A stretch of 64,000 bases of DNA from Nocardioides xinjiangensis (GCF_017916455.1 NZ_JAFMSY010000005.1:1-64000), one strand, 5' to 3'. Numbered from the stretch's first letter, positions 8,534 to 16,802 are shown. The notes: a model not told the origin generated them from the sequence alone. Translations and numbers: made by a program.

Positions 8534-9773
8534 CACGGCCAACCACAGCATCGCCGCCGACCTCGCCGACGAGCGCCTGATCCGCGCCCAGGGCGTGGGC
8601 GGCTACGTCCGCCAGTTCCTCGGCCGCCTGCGTGCCGGCGACCTCGGCAGCCTGCCGGTCATCATCGGCCTGCTGGTCATCTGCGTGGGGTTCTACTCCG
8701 CGGAGCCGCGGTTCCTCAGCTCGCGCAGCATCGTGTCGATCACCCAGTTCGCGGCGCCCATCGGCATCATCGCGCTCGGCATCGTGCTGGTGCTGCTGCT
8801 CGGCGAGATCGACCTGTCGGTCGGCTCGGTCAGCGGATTCACCGCGGCGATCATGGCGGTGCTCGTCGTCAACCAGGGCTACTCGATGGTCCTGGCGATC
8901 CTGGCGGCGCTCGCCGTGGGCCTGCTGATCGGGGCGTTCTACGCCGTGCTCTACACCAGGGTCGGCGTGCCGTCGTTCGTGTTCTCGCTGGCGGGACTGC
9001 TGGGCTTCCAGGGTGCGCTGCTCTACGTGCTGGGCACGCAGGGCACCATCAACCTGCCCTCGGACTCCTTCCTGGTGCAGTTCACCCGGTTCGAGTTCGT
9101 CAGCCCGACCATGTCCTACGTGCTGGTCGTGCTGGTGGCGGCGGTCTACGCCGGCACCCAGCTGCTGCAGGTGCGCCGGCGCTCGGCCGCCGGGCTGAGC
9201 TCGCCGCCGACGGTGCTGATCGCGCTCAAGGCGGCGGCCCTGCTCGTCGGGCTCGGGTTCCTGTCCTACTACGTCAACATCGACCGCGGCTGGAGCTACC
9301 TCTGGGTGCTGTTCGCCGTGCTGGTCGTGCTGATGGACGTGGCGCTGCGCCGCACCCGCTGGGGACGGCACGTCTTCGCCGTGGGCGGCAACGAGGAGGC
9401 GGCCCGGCGCTCCGGCATCAAGGTCAACCGGGTCTACTTCTCGGTGTTCGCCCTCACGTCGCTCTTCGCGGCGCTCGGCGGCCTGCTGCAGGCCGGTCTC
9501 CAGACGAGCGTCTCGCAGGCGAGCGGCACGACCGACACCAACCTCACGGCCATCGCGGCCGCCGTGATCGGCGGCACGTCGCTGTTCGGCGGTCGGGGCT
9601 CGGCGTACGCCGCCATGCTCGGCATCATCGTGCTGCAGGCGATCCAGACCGGTCTCAACCTGGTCGGGGTCGACTCCTCGGTGCGCTTCATGGTGACCGG
9701 CGGCGTGCTCCTGCTGGCGGTCGCGATCGACTCCGTGTCGAGGCGGGCCCGCTCCTCCAGCGGGCGGGGCTAG
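8526..9773 (+). CDS. Sugar ABC transporter permease (XylH/RbsC-like)
   Basis: A 415-residue integral membrane protein of the BPD_transp_2 family. About ten hydrophobic segments can be traced, with the conserved block GIIALGIVLVLLLGEIDLSV, GSVSGFTAAIMAV and the family's cytoplasmic-loop region WGRHVFAVGGNEEAARRSGI followed by VNRVYFSVFALTS. The segment GTTDTNLTAIAAAVIGGTSL and FGGRGSAYAAMLG is the typical C-terminal signature. The N-terminal cytoplasmic extension of about 45 residues is longer than in RbsC. The ATG at 8526 overlaps the ATPase gene. After the stop there are 17 nt before the shortened binding-protein paralogue. Confidence 0.9.
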   Translation: MTDTANHSIAADLADERLIRAQGVGGYVRQFLGRLRAGDLGSLPVIIGLLVICVGFYSAEPRFLSSRSIVSITQFAAPIGIIALGIVLVLLLGEIDLSVGSVSGFTAAIMAVLVVNQGYSMVLAILAALAVGLLIGAFYAVLYTRVGVPSFVFSLAGLLGFQGALLYVLGTQGTINLPSDSFLVQFTRFEFVSPTMSYVLVVLVAAVYAGTQLLQVRRRSAAGLSSPPTVLIALKAAALLVGLGFLSYYVNIDRGWSYLWVLFAVLVVLMDVALRRTRWGRHVFAVGGNEEAARRSGIKVNRVYFSVFALTSLFAALGGLLQAGLQTSVSQASGTTDTNLTAIAAAVIGGTSLFGGRGSAYAAMLGIIVLQAIQTGLNLVGVDSSVRFMVTGGVLLLAVAIDSVSRRARSSSGRG

Positions 9774-9790
9774 GTCGTAACCTCCTCGGG

Positions 9791-10483
9791 ATGCTCCGCG
9801 CCCGTCTCCTCACCCTCGTGCTCGTCGCCGTCGCACCCCTGGTCTCTGGGTGCGGCGGCGACGAGCCGACCGTCGCGCTCCTCGTCGCCGACGGCTCGGA
9901 CTCGTCCTCGCGCGCGGTCGACGTGGAGGGCTTCACCGACCGCGTCGAGGCGACGTGCGACGAGTGCCGGGTGCGGGTGTACGACGCCCAGGGCGACGCC
10001 GACACCCAGAAGAGCCAGGCCCGGCAGGCCGAGGCGGACTCCGCCGACGTGGTCGTGGTGGTGCCGGTCGACGCAGACGACCTCGGCACCCTCACCGGCA
10101 GCGACCTGCCGGTCGTCTCCCTCGGCGAGCTCGTGCCCGCCTCCGACCGGTTCGTCGGGCTGCAGGGTGGCCGGCTGCCCACCCAGGCCGGCACCGACCT
10201 CGACGCCGCACGCGACGTCCTCCGGGGGGAGGAGGAGTCGATGACCTACGTGCCGACGCGCGCCATGAGCGAGCAGGCCGCCGACGTCGCCGTGTCGTTC
10301 CTCGCCGGCGACCCCCTCGCCGGCGCGGAGGACGTCGACGGCGTGGAGTCCTGGCTCTTCCGGGACCAGGAGGTCACCATCGACTCGCTCACCTCGGTGC
10401 TGGTGGGCCAGGGGGTGCTCACGATCGACGACCTGTGCAGCGGTGCCACCGAGAAGCGGTGCGCGCGGCTGGGGCTGCGATGA
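9791..10483 (+). CDS. Shortened paralogue of the sugar-binding lipoprotein
   Basis: A 230-residue lipoprotein (lipobox VSGC, Cys21) that is clearly related to the 367-residue binding protein of the same operon but lacks about 130 central residues. The N-terminal parts correspond: TVALLVADGSD with CDECRVRVYDAQGDADTQ versus KVIALLLPESK with CDDCEVVYYNADQDESKQ. The C-terminal parts also correspond: AARDVLRGEEESMTYVPTRA versus AAIQRILAGEQAMTIYKPIP, and LTIDDLCSGATEKRCARLGL versus YSADDICTGEYAEACEAAGI. The missing piece covers the hinge crossing and much of the second lobe, so a normal sugar-binding cleft is unlikely. Reading frame and signal peptide are intact, which argues for a retained function such as a transporter accessory or sensor. 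TAACCT lies 7 nt before the ATG. Confidence 0.82.
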   Translation: MLRARLLTLVLVAVAPLVSGCGGDEPTVALLVADGSDSSSRAVDVEGFTDRVEATCDECRVRVYDAQGDADTQKSQARQAEADSADVVVVVPVDADDLGTLTGSDLPVVSLGELVPASDRFVGLQGGRLPTQAGTDLDAARDVLRGEEESMTYVPTRAMSEQAADVAVSFLAGDPLAGAEDVDGVESWLFRDQEVTIDSLTSVLVGQGVLTIDDLCSGATEKRCARLGLR

Positions 10484-10493
10484 TGGCGGAGCG

Positions 10494-11264
10494 ATGATCG
10501 AGATCCTCACTCCCGCCCAGGTCGACCGCGCCCGCCGCACCGGGGCGCTCGTCGGCACCATCCTGCAGACGCTGAAGGAGCGCAGCCGGGTCGGCACCAA
10601 CCTGCTCGAGCTCGACCGCTGGACCGCCGAGATGATCCGCGACGCCGGCGCGGAGTCCTGCTACGTCGACTACGCGCCGTCCTTCGGTCGCGGACCCTTC
10701 GGCCATTACGTGTGCACCGCGGTGAACGACGCCGTGCTCCACGGCAGGCCCCGCGACCAGCGCCTCGAGGACGGTGACCTGCTCACCCTCGACCTCGCGG
10801 TGCGGCTCGACGGCGTCGCCGCCGACTCCGCGATCAGCTTCATCGTCGGCGAGAGCCGACCGGCCGAGAGCGTGCGGCTCATCGAGACCACCGAGCGTGC
10901 CCTCGCGGCGGGCATCGCGGCAGCCCGGCCCGGCGCGCGCATCGGCGACCTGTCCCACGCCATCGGCACCGTGCTGAGCGAGGCGGGCTACCCGATCAAC
11001 ATGCAGTTCGGCGGTCACGGCATCGGCACGACCATGCACCAGGACCCCCACGTGTCCAACGACGGCCGACCCGGCCGGGGCTACCAGCTCCGACCGGGCC
11101 TGATGCTCGCGCTGGAGCCGTGGATCATGTCAGACACCGACGTGCTGGTGACCGACGACGACGGCTGGACCCTCCGCAGCGACACCGGCTGCCGGACGGC
11201 GCACAGCGAGCACACCATCGCGATCACCGAGGACGGCGCCGAGGTGCTCACGCTGCCCTCCTAG
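10494..11264 (+). CDS. map: Type I methionine aminopeptidase
   Basis: A 256-residue enzyme that removes the N-terminal methionine of new proteins. The five metal ligands of the family are present: Asp100 and Asp111 (LTLDLAVRLDGVAADSA), His175 (GGHGIG), Glu208 (LALEPW) and Glu239 (AHSEHT); His83 (VLHGRP) is the conserved substrate-side histidine. No N-terminal zinc-finger extension is present. Actinobacteria usually carry more than one map gene, so this may be a second copy rather than the one next to the ribosomal protein genes. It follows the shortened binding protein by 10 nt and could be read from the sugar operon. Its stop codon overlaps that of the convergent MMPL gene in the sequence CTAG (11261-11264). 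Confidence 0.92.
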   Translation: MIEILTPAQVDRARRTGALVGTILQTLKERSRVGTNLLELDRWTAEMIRDAGAESCYVDYAPSFGRGPFGHYVCTAVNDAVLHGRPRDQRLEDGDLLTLDLAVRLDGVAADSAISFIVGESRPAESVRLIETTERALAAGIAAARPGARIGDLSHAIGTVLSEAGYPINMQFGGHGIGTTMHQDPHVSNDGRPGRGYQLRPGLMLALEPWIMSDTDVLVTDDDGWTLRSDTGCRTAHSEHTIAITEDGAEVLTLPS

Positions 11265-13411
11265 TGCACCGTCTCCAGCGGCCGCTCGGCCTCGGCCGCG
11301 CTCAGCGGCGCGTCGTGCGGGTCGAGCCTGCTCGGCCACCAGATCCGGCCGCCCAGGTCGAGGTTCAGCGCCGTGACCAGCACGGACCGCACGATCATCG
11401 TGTCGAGCATGACGCCGAGCGCGACCGCCACCCCGAGCTCGGCCAGGAAGACCAGCGGCAGCGAGCCGAGCACTAGGAACGTCGCCGCCAGGACGATGCC
11501 GGCCGAGGTGATCACGCCGCCGGTGGACGCCAGCGCGATGAGTGAGCCCTTCCGGGTGCCGTGCGTCGCGGTCTCCTCGCGGACCCGCGTCATCAGGAAG
11601 ATGTTGTAGTCGATGCCGAGGGCGACCAGGAACACGAAGGCGAACAGGGGGAACCCGGGGTCGGACCCCGCGAACCCGAAGACGTACTCGAACAGCAGGG
11701 CCGAGATGCCCAGCGCCGCACCGAAGGACAACACCACCGTGGCCATCAGGATCAGCGGGGCGAGAAGCGCGCGAAGCAGGCCGATGAGGATCAGCAGCAC
11801 CACGCCGAGCACGAGCGGCATGATCACCCAGCTGTCGCGCTCGGAGGCGATCTTGGTGTCGAGGTAGAACGCCGAGCCGCCCCCGACCAGCGCGTCGGCG
11901 CCGTCGACCGCGTGGACGGCGTCGCGGGAGGCCTCGACGATGTCGGCGGCCGTGCTGGAGGAGATGTCGGCGTCGATCGTCGCCTCGAACCAGGCACGAC
12001 CGCCGGACAGTGGCTGCACCTGGCCCGGCGCGCCGAGCCCCTCGATGCCCTCGAGGGCGGCGGTGACGTCGTCGGCCCGGTCGGCGGCGGTGGTCACCTG
12101 GATGGTGTTGGAGTTGTCGGACAGGCCGTGCTCGGCGAGCAGCTTCTGTCCCTTGATGGAGTCGAACTCCTTGGTGTAGGTCTCCTCGGTCGACAGGCCG
12201 GAGGCGTCGAGGCGGAACAGGCCCAGGCAGGCGAGGAGAAGCAGCCCCGTGGTCACGACCCAGACCCGGCGCGGACGGTGGCTGATCGCGCGGCCCACGC
12301 GGGCCCACAGCCCGTCGGCGGTCGGCTCCGCGCTGCCGAAGGCGGGACGCTTGGGCCAGAACACCCAGCGGCCGACGATCACGAGCAGGGCCGGCAGCAG
12401 CGTCAGCATCACGATCATGGTCACCGCGACGCCGATGGCGTTGACCGGGCCGAGCCCGGCGGTGGAGTTGAGGTCGGCGAACGACAGGCACAGCATGCCG
12501 ACCGCCACCGTCGCCGCGCTGGCGAGCACCGCCGGAGCGGCGCGGTGCAGCGCGAAGGCCATCGCCTCGTGCCGGTCCTCGTGCCGGCGCAGCTCCTCGC
12601 GGTAGCGGGCGACGAGCAGCAGGGCGTAGTCGGTGCCCGCGCCGATCACGAGGATGCTGAGGATCGCCTGGCTCTGGCCGTTGACAGTCAGCCCGGCGTG
12701 CTTGGCCAGCAGGTAGACCAGGCCGGTGGCGATCGTGTTGGCGACGACCGCGCAGATGATCGGCAGCAGCCACAGCACCGGGCTGCGGTAGGTGAAGAGC
12801 AGGATCACGACCACCACGCCGAGGGTGATGAGGATCAGGTCGGTGTCGATGCCCTCGAACGCCTCCGCGGAGTCGGCGGCCTGGCCGCCGAAGCCTGCGA
12901 GGTGGACCTCGCCGCCGTCGAGGACGGCGATCTCGCGGATCTCGTCGGCGGCGTCGGGGATCGCGTTCCAGCCGTCGGCGCCGAAGTTCAGCACGAAGTA
13001 GAGGTAGGCGACCTCGCCGTCCTCGGAGACGAGCGTCGGCACGGGGGCGCCCTGCGCTCCGGCGGCCTCCGCGGCCGCAGGCGTCAGCACGCCCTCGTCG
13101 GTGACGCCGTCGAGGCCGGCGATCTCCTCGCCGTCGGACTCCATGGCGGCGAGGTCGTCCTCGGTCAGACCGCCGTCGCGGTGGTAGACGACGAGCGTCG
13201 GGATGTCGTTGGGGTCGACGGTCTCCGACAGCTCCTCGAGCACCTTGGTGGACTCCGCCGACTCCGGGAGCCACGACGAGGCCTCGTTGTCCTGGACCTC
13301 GGTGAGCTGGGTCGAGAAGCCTCCCATGACGCCGGTCAGCACGACGGCGGCGACGAGGACGAGCCACTTGGTGACGCGGCCGGTCAGGGAGCTGGCGATC
13401 TGTCGGTGCAT
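11261..13411 (-). CDS. MMPL-family RND transporter
   Basis: A 716-residue membrane protein with the duplicated MMPL layout: one N-terminal helix, a soluble extracytoplasmic domain (about 38-200), five or six helices, then the same pattern again. The proton-relay motifs are GAGTDYALLLVARYREE in the first half and ALGIDYNIFLMTRVREE in the second. Family members (MmpL, YdfJ-like) export lipids or hydrophobic compounds using the proton gradient; the substrate here is unknown. The start ATG at 13411 gives a short cytoplasmic N-terminus before the first helix; longer readings run into non-conserved sequence. Its stop overlaps the map stop on the other strand. No partner regulator lies next to it. 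Confidence 0.88.
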   Translation of the reverse strand: MHRQIASSLTGRVTKWLVLVAAVVLTGVMGGFSTQLTEVQDNEASSWLPESAESTKVLEELSETVDPNDIPTLVVYHRDGGLTEDDLAAMESDGEEIAGLDGVTDEGVLTPAAAEAAGAQGAPVPTLVSEDGEVAYLYFVLNFGADGWNAIPDAADEIREIAVLDGGEVHLAGFGGQAADSAEAFEGIDTDLILITLGVVVVILLFTYRSPVLWLLPIICAVVANTIATGLVYLLAKHAGLTVNGQSQAILSILVIGAGTDYALLLVARYREELRRHEDRHEAMAFALHRAAPAVLASAATVAVGMLCLSFADLNSTAGLGPVNAIGVAVTMIVMLTLLPALLVIVGRWVFWPKRPAFGSAEPTADGLWARVGRAISHRPRRVWVVTTGLLLLACLGLFRLDASGLSTEETYTKEFDSIKGQKLLAEHGLSDNSNTIQVTTAADRADDVTAALEGIEGLGAPGQVQPLSGGRAWFEATIDADISSSTAADIVEASRDAVHAVDGADALVGGGSAFYLDTKIASERDSWVIMPLVLGVVLLILIGLLRALLAPLILMATVVLSFGAALGISALLFEYVFGFAGSDPGFPLFAFVFLVALGIDYNIFLMTRVREETATHGTRKGSLIALASTGGVITSAGIVLAATFLVLGSLPLVFLAELGVAVALGVMLDTMIVRSVLVTALNLDLGGRIWWPSRLDPHDAPLSAAEAERPLETVH

Positions 13412-13480
13412 GGGATCCAGTCCAGCAGGACCGCTCGGGTCCTCGCATCGGTGATTCCCCCGAGGACTAGACCGGGTGGC

Positions 13481-13486
13481 TAGGGT
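13481..13486 (+). promoter_or_regulatory. -10 hexamer of a leaderless promoter (zinc-ribbon gene)
   Basis: TAGGGT, then 6 nt, then GTG at 13493. No Shine-Dalgarno sequence fits between them. Confidence 0.6.
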
Positions 13487-13492
13487 CGTCGC

Positions 13493-13672
13493 GTGTACTC
13501 CGACTACGAGGCCTGCGCCGTCTGCGGCTCCGAGGTCCGGCTGGTCCCCAACGCCGGCTCGTCCGGCGGCGCCCGCGAGCCGGCCGGCCCCGAGGACGGC
13601 GTGGTCGGCGCCGGCGACGAGCCCGTCGACGTCCGGGTGTGCACCAACGACGACTGCCCGTCGCGGCGCTAG
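13493..13672 (+). CDS. Small cysteine-rich (zinc-ribbon-like) protein
   Basis: A 59-residue protein read from GTG: it opens with YSDYEACAVCGSEVRLVPN, has a flexible Gly/Pro/Ala/Glu middle, and ends VRVCTNDDCPSRR. The two cysteine pairs (CAVC at 8-11 and CTNDDC at 50-55) about 40 residues apart look like the two knuckles of a zinc ribbon. The gene is too short for many gene callers, but the promoter hexamer TAGGGT 6 nt upstream and the sensible composition support it. I do not know its function; such small ribbons often bind nucleic acid or act as adaptors. It lies between the divergent MMPL gene and the DUF2243 gene, 73 nt ahead of the latter. Confidence 0.65.
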   Translation: MYSDYEACAVCGSEVRLVPNAGSSGGAREPAGPEDGVVGAGDEPVDVRVCTNDDCPSRR

Positions 13673-13745
13673 GGCGGCCCGGAGGCCTGAGGCGGGAGCG
13701 GTCCGGTCACGGCGTACGACGCGGCGTGTGGGGTACGGGGCGCCC

Positions 13746-14273
13746 ATGACGTCGTCCGTGGGGGAGCCCCCGTCACCCGCCGCCGGGCTGCTGTACGGCA
13801 TCGGCCTCGGTGGCTTCGTCGACGGGATCGTGCTGCACCAGATCCTGCAGTGGCACCACATGGTCAGCGCCACGGGCGACCACCCGATGACGACCGTCGC
13901 CGGGCTGGAGGTCAACACCCTCGCCGACGGCTTCTTCCACCTGTTCTCGTGGTTCGCCGTGGCCGGCGCCTCGATCGTCACCCTCGCGCAGTGGCGCCAG
14001 GGCCGGCTGCCCCCGAGCTGGCGCTTCCACCTCGGCTGCGTGCTCGCCGGGTGGGGCGGGTTCAACCTCGTCGAGGGACTCGTCGACCACCAGCTCCTCG
14101 GCGTGCACCACGTGCGCGACGACCTCGGCGGCCCGCTCGCGTGGGACCTCGCGTTCCTGGCGCTCGGCGCGCTGCAGGTCGTGGTGGGCTGGTGGGTCGC
14201 GCGGTCGGGGTCGCAGGAGCTCGCCGTCCGCGCCTGGGAGCCTAGGCCCGTGGCGGGAGCCGGTGGAGCGTGA
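13746..14273 (+). CDS. DUF2243 membrane protein
   Basis: A 175-residue protein with four hydrophobic segments. The first contains the family's conserved histidine/aspartate pattern GGFVDGIVLHQILQWHHM; a further conserved region is ADGFFHLFSWFAVAGASI and GFNLVEGLVDHQLLGVHHVR. The regularly placed His/Asp residues in the membrane suggest metal or haem contact, but no function has been established for this family as far as I know. The start ATG is preceded by TACGGG at the leaderless distance, a weak match. The last 32 nt overlap the convergent metallophosphoesterase gene. Confidence 0.8.
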   Translation: MTSSVGEPPSPAAGLLYGIGLGGFVDGIVLHQILQWHHMVSATGDHPMTTVAGLEVNTLADGFFHLFSWFAVAGASIVTLAQWRQGRLPPSWRFHLGCVLAGWGGFNLVEGLVDHQLLGVHHVRDDLGGPLAWDLAFLALGALQVVVGWWVARSGSQELAVRAWEPRPVAGAGGA

Positions 14274-14751
14274 CTCCGCCGAGCTCGCCGTCGGCGGCGA
14301 CCGCCGTCATGTAGGTGCAGTGCGGCTGGCGCCGGCGGTCGGTGGGGGAGCCCGGGTTGAGCAGCCGCAGGCCGGTGGCGGTCGTGGTGTCCCACGGGAT
14401 GTGGCTGTGGCCGAAGACCAGGACGTCGAGGTCCGGGTGCTCCCGGCTCATCCGCTCCTCACGGCCCTTCGCCTGGCCGGTCTCGTGGACCACGCCGAGG
14501 CGGAGGCCGTCCACCTCCACGTGGGCCACCTCGGGCAGCCGCTCGCGCAGGGCTCCGTGGTCGTTGTTGCCGTAGCAGGCGACGAGCCGGTGCGAGCGTG
14601 CCTCCAGCTCGTCGAGGAGGCGTACGTCGACCCAGTCGCCCGCGTGCAGCACCAGGTCGGCGTCCGCGACGGCCCGCCACACCTCGACCGGCAGGTCCTT
14701 GGCGCGCTTCGGGACGTGGGTGTCGGCCAGCAGGAGGAGTCGGGTCGCCAT
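14242..14751 (-). CDS. YfcE/MJ0936-type metallophosphoesterase
   Basis: A 169-residue single-domain calcineurin-like phosphoesterase. All metal-ligand motifs are visible in order: LLLADTHVP (D-x-H), VLHAGDW (GD), CYGNNDH (GNxD), GVVHET (H), and VFGHSHIP (GHxH), with the C-terminal LLNPGSPTDRRR typical of the YfcE branch. These enzymes hydrolyse phosphodiesters in vitro; the physiological substrate is unclear. The ATG at 14751 starts directly at the first beta strand. The gene's end overlaps the DUF2243 gene by 32 nt on the opposite strand. The short hypothetical gene upstream ends 23 nt before it and may share its transcript. Confidence 0.88.
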   Translation of the reverse strand: MATRLLLLADTHVPKRAKDLPVEVWRAVADADLVLHAGDWVDVRLLDELEARSHRLVACYGNNDHGALRERLPEVAHVEVDGLRLGVVHETGQAKGREERMSREHPDLDVLVFGHSHIPWDTTTATGLRLLNPGSPTDRRRQPHCTYMTAVAADGELGGVTLHRLPPRA

Positions 14752-14774
14752 GGGGCCAGTCAACCGGTCCCTCC

Positions 14775-15026
14775 TCAGCGGGTGGCGCCGACCTCCAGGT
14801 CGCTGATCCCGCGCTCGCCCAGCTGGAGCTCCGCGGCCCGGGTGCGCAGCGTCCGCTCGGCCGAGTGCCACAGCGTGGCGGAGTGCGCGTGCCGGTGGTG
14901 CGGACCCGTGCCCGGCCGGGACTGGTCGCGACGGACCTCCTGCGCCCACGCCAGCTCGGCGAACACCTCGGCCGCCGCGAGGAGCTCGCGTACGGCCGCC
15001 TGCCTGCCGGGTGACGTGCCCTCCAT
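14775..15026 (-). CDS. Small hypothetical protein
   Basis: An 83-residue, mostly helical protein (MEGTSPGRQAAVRELLAAAE...; it ends GERGISDLEVGATR). It has no signal peptide, membrane segment or motif I recognise. Support comes from a plausible composition, the fit between neighbouring genes and a CAACCT hexamer 6 nt before the ATG at 15026, which resembles the leaderless promoters elsewhere in the window. It lies 23 nt upstream of the phosphoesterase gene. Function unknown. Confidence 0.55.
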   Translation of the reverse strand: MEGTSPGRQAAVRELLAAAEVFAELAWAQEVRRDQSRPGTGPHHRHAHSATLWHSAERTLRTRAAELQLGERGISDLEVGATR

Positions 15027-15135
15027 GACCAGAGGTTGCCCGGCGCGCGAGGGCGCCGGGGACGTCGGCGCCCGAGTTGCCCCGAATTGGGGGCGGCTCG
15101 GCCGGCCCCTCCCCGCGGGCCTTCGCGGCGGCGCG

Positions 15136-15141
15136 TACGGT
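15136..15141 (+). promoter_or_regulatory. -10 hexamer of a leaderless promoter (15148 gene)
   Basis: TACGGT, then 6 nt, then ATG at 15148. Confidence 0.6.
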
Positions 15142-15147
15142 CGTCGC

Positions 15148-15441
15148 ATGGCCCCCGACGAGACCCTCGACGAGTCCACGATCGACGACATGGTCGGCGA
15201 GGCCGCCCTCCAGCTCTGGGCGGCGGCGCAGACCGACTTCGACCCGTTCCAGCTGCCCTCGCCCGAGTGGCCGGACACGACCGTGCCGGTGCGTGACGTC
15301 GACATCGCGGTCGACACCGGGCTCGAGGAGGACGACGTACGCGCCTCCCTCGCCCGGCTCGACGGCGTGAAGGTCGTGGTGGGCCGGGAGGCCGGCACCG
15401 TCAGCGTGTTGCGGGCGATCCCGCAGGACACGCCGCTGTAG
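15148..15441 (+). CDS. Small hypothetical protein
   Basis: A 97-residue acidic protein: MAPDETLDESTIDDMVGEAA at the start, then a Pro/Asp-rich middle, and VDTGLEEDDVRASLARLDGV towards the end, which resembles a small winged-helix-like or helical bundle fold with a beta hairpin (VKVVVGREAGTVSVLRAI). I do not recognise a family. A TACGGT hexamer 6 nt upstream indicates a leaderless transcript and supports the ATG. It is convergent with the MFS gene, 20 nt away. Function unknown. Confidence 0.65.
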   Translation: MAPDETLDESTIDDMVGEAALQLWAAAQTDFDPFQLPSPEWPDTTVPVRDVDIAVDTGLEEDDVRASLARLDGVKVVVGREAGTVSVLRAIPQDTPL

Positions 15442-15461
15442 CCGGGGGACTCGCCGGGCGC

Positions 15462-16682
15462 CTACCCGGCGGCCCGCGGGGTCCTCGGGGCCTGCGCCTC
15501 GGCGACGGCCGGCCGGCGCAGCGCGAGCGGCAGCGTCGCCACGGCGATCGCGCCGGCGACCAGGAAGGCGGTGGTGAACGACGTGAGCTCGGCGATCACC
15601 CCGATGGCCACCGAGCCGATCGCCGTCCCCGCGTCGAAGCCGACGTTCCACACCGCGCTCGCGAGGTTGTGGTGCCGGCGCGAGACGGCCGTGAACGAGA
15701 TGAGCAGCGTCAGGTTCTGCAGCCCTCCGTAGCACAGGCCGATGAGCAGCATGGCGAGGAGGAACGCGCCGACGCGGACGCTGTCGGAGCCGGCGACCGA
15801 CCAGGCCACCAGCGCCATCCCGGCCCCGGTGAGGGGGACCAGCGGCACGAGGAAGCGCTGGGCGCCGTGGCGGTCCGCGAGCCGCCCGATCCGCCAGCGA
15901 CCCAGTGCAGCGGTCACGCCCATCAGCAGCAGGCCGCCCGCTGCGACCGAGGGGCTGTCGACCATCTGGGGCGTGAACGTGATCACCGCCCCGCCGGCGA
16001 GGGTGACCGCCAGCAACAGCAGCATCGGCCGCAGCAGCCGGCGGTAGGCCGCCGACTCGGGGTCGCCCGGGTCGGGTGACGAGCTCGTGCCCGGGTGCAG
16101 GTCGGGTGCGCTGACGCGGAGCGCCGACGCGAGACGCAGCGCCGCCGGGATGCCGGCCAAGGGGAGGGCGCTCACGGTGAACACCACCCAGTAGCCGGCG
16201 CTCTCGGCGATCCACGGCCCGGCGGGGAGGAGGACGACGTTCGGCACCGCCACCGCGAGGCCGTAGGCGCCGATCGCCTCGCCGCGGCGCTCGGCGCCCA
16301 CGAGCGCGGCGACGGCGGCGCTCCCGGTGACGGTGAGCACGCCGAACCCGATGCCCCGCACCGCCGACAGCGCGAGCACCACCCACAGCTCGTCGCTCAG
16401 CGACATCGCGACACCGGGGACGCCGAGCAGCGCCAGTCCCACGGCGAGCACCGGCCCCCAGCCGAAGGCGCGCAGCGCCCGCGGGACGAGCAGCTGGGTC
16501 AGCACCGTGAACAGCAGGAGCACGCCGTTCACGAGCCCGGAGCCGGCGGTGGTCGCCCCGCCCTCGACCGCCCACAGGGGCGCGACCGTCAGCAGCAGGG
16601 CGTACCCGGAGAACCCCGCGCACGTCATCATGACCAGGGGCGCCATGCCCGGCTGCCGCCAGATCGGCTCCCGCGTGCTCAC
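15462..16682 (-). CDS. MFS transporter
   Basis: A 406-residue protein with 12 hydrophobic segments in two halves joined by a hydrophilic loop (about 190-220, Pro/Ser/Asp rich). The inter-helix loops carry the usual MFS basic pattern (GRLADRHGAQRF in the second half). Substrate cannot be predicted; the pattern is close to the drug/metabolite efflux-type permeases of actinobacteria. The GTG start at 16682 gives MSTREPIWRQ before helix 1. The gene is divergent from the rhamnosidase gene and 135 nt from it; a link to sugar export is possible but not supported by any motif. Confidence 0.85.
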   Translation of the reverse strand: MSTREPIWRQPGMAPLVMMTCAGFSGYALLLTVAPLWAVEGGATTAGSGLVNGVLLLFTVLTQLLVPRALRAFGWGPVLAVGLALLGVPGVAMSLSDELWVVLALSAVRGIGFGVLTVTGSAAVAALVGAERRGEAIGAYGLAVAVPNVVLLPAGPWIAESAGYWVVFTVSALPLAGIPAALRLASALRVSAPDLHPGTSSSPDPGDPESAAYRRLLRPMLLLLAVTLAGGAVITFTPQMVDSPSVAAGGLLLMGVTAALGRWRIGRLADRHGAQRFLVPLVPLTGAGMALVAWSVAGSDSVRVGAFLLAMLLIGLCYGGLQNLTLLISFTAVSRRHHNLASAVWNVGFDAGTAIGSVAIGVIAELTSFTTAFLVAGAIAVATLPLALRRPAVAEAQAPRTPRAAG

Positions 16683-16745
16683 GGCGGAGATCGTACGGCC
16701 GGGGCGCGCTCGCCCGGCCGGCTCCGAGCACCACGAGACGACCTG

Positions 16746-16802
16746 TTGACGTGGCGGTCATCACACGCCTACCGTTGGTCGGTCACCGTATGAAACGTTT
16801 CA
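16746..16802 (+). promoter_or_regulatory. Rhamnosidase promoter with LacI-type operator
   Basis: TTGACG (16746-16751) and TACCGT (16770-16775) are 18 bp apart and form a good promoter. Directly downstream lies the perfect 12-bp palindrome TGAAACGTTTCA (16791-16802), the core recognised by many LacI-family sugar repressors. Its place just after the predicted start site fits repression by roadblock. AAAGGAG (16804-16810) is the ribosome-binding site. No LacI gene is in the window, so the repressor acts in trans. Confidence 0.7.
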
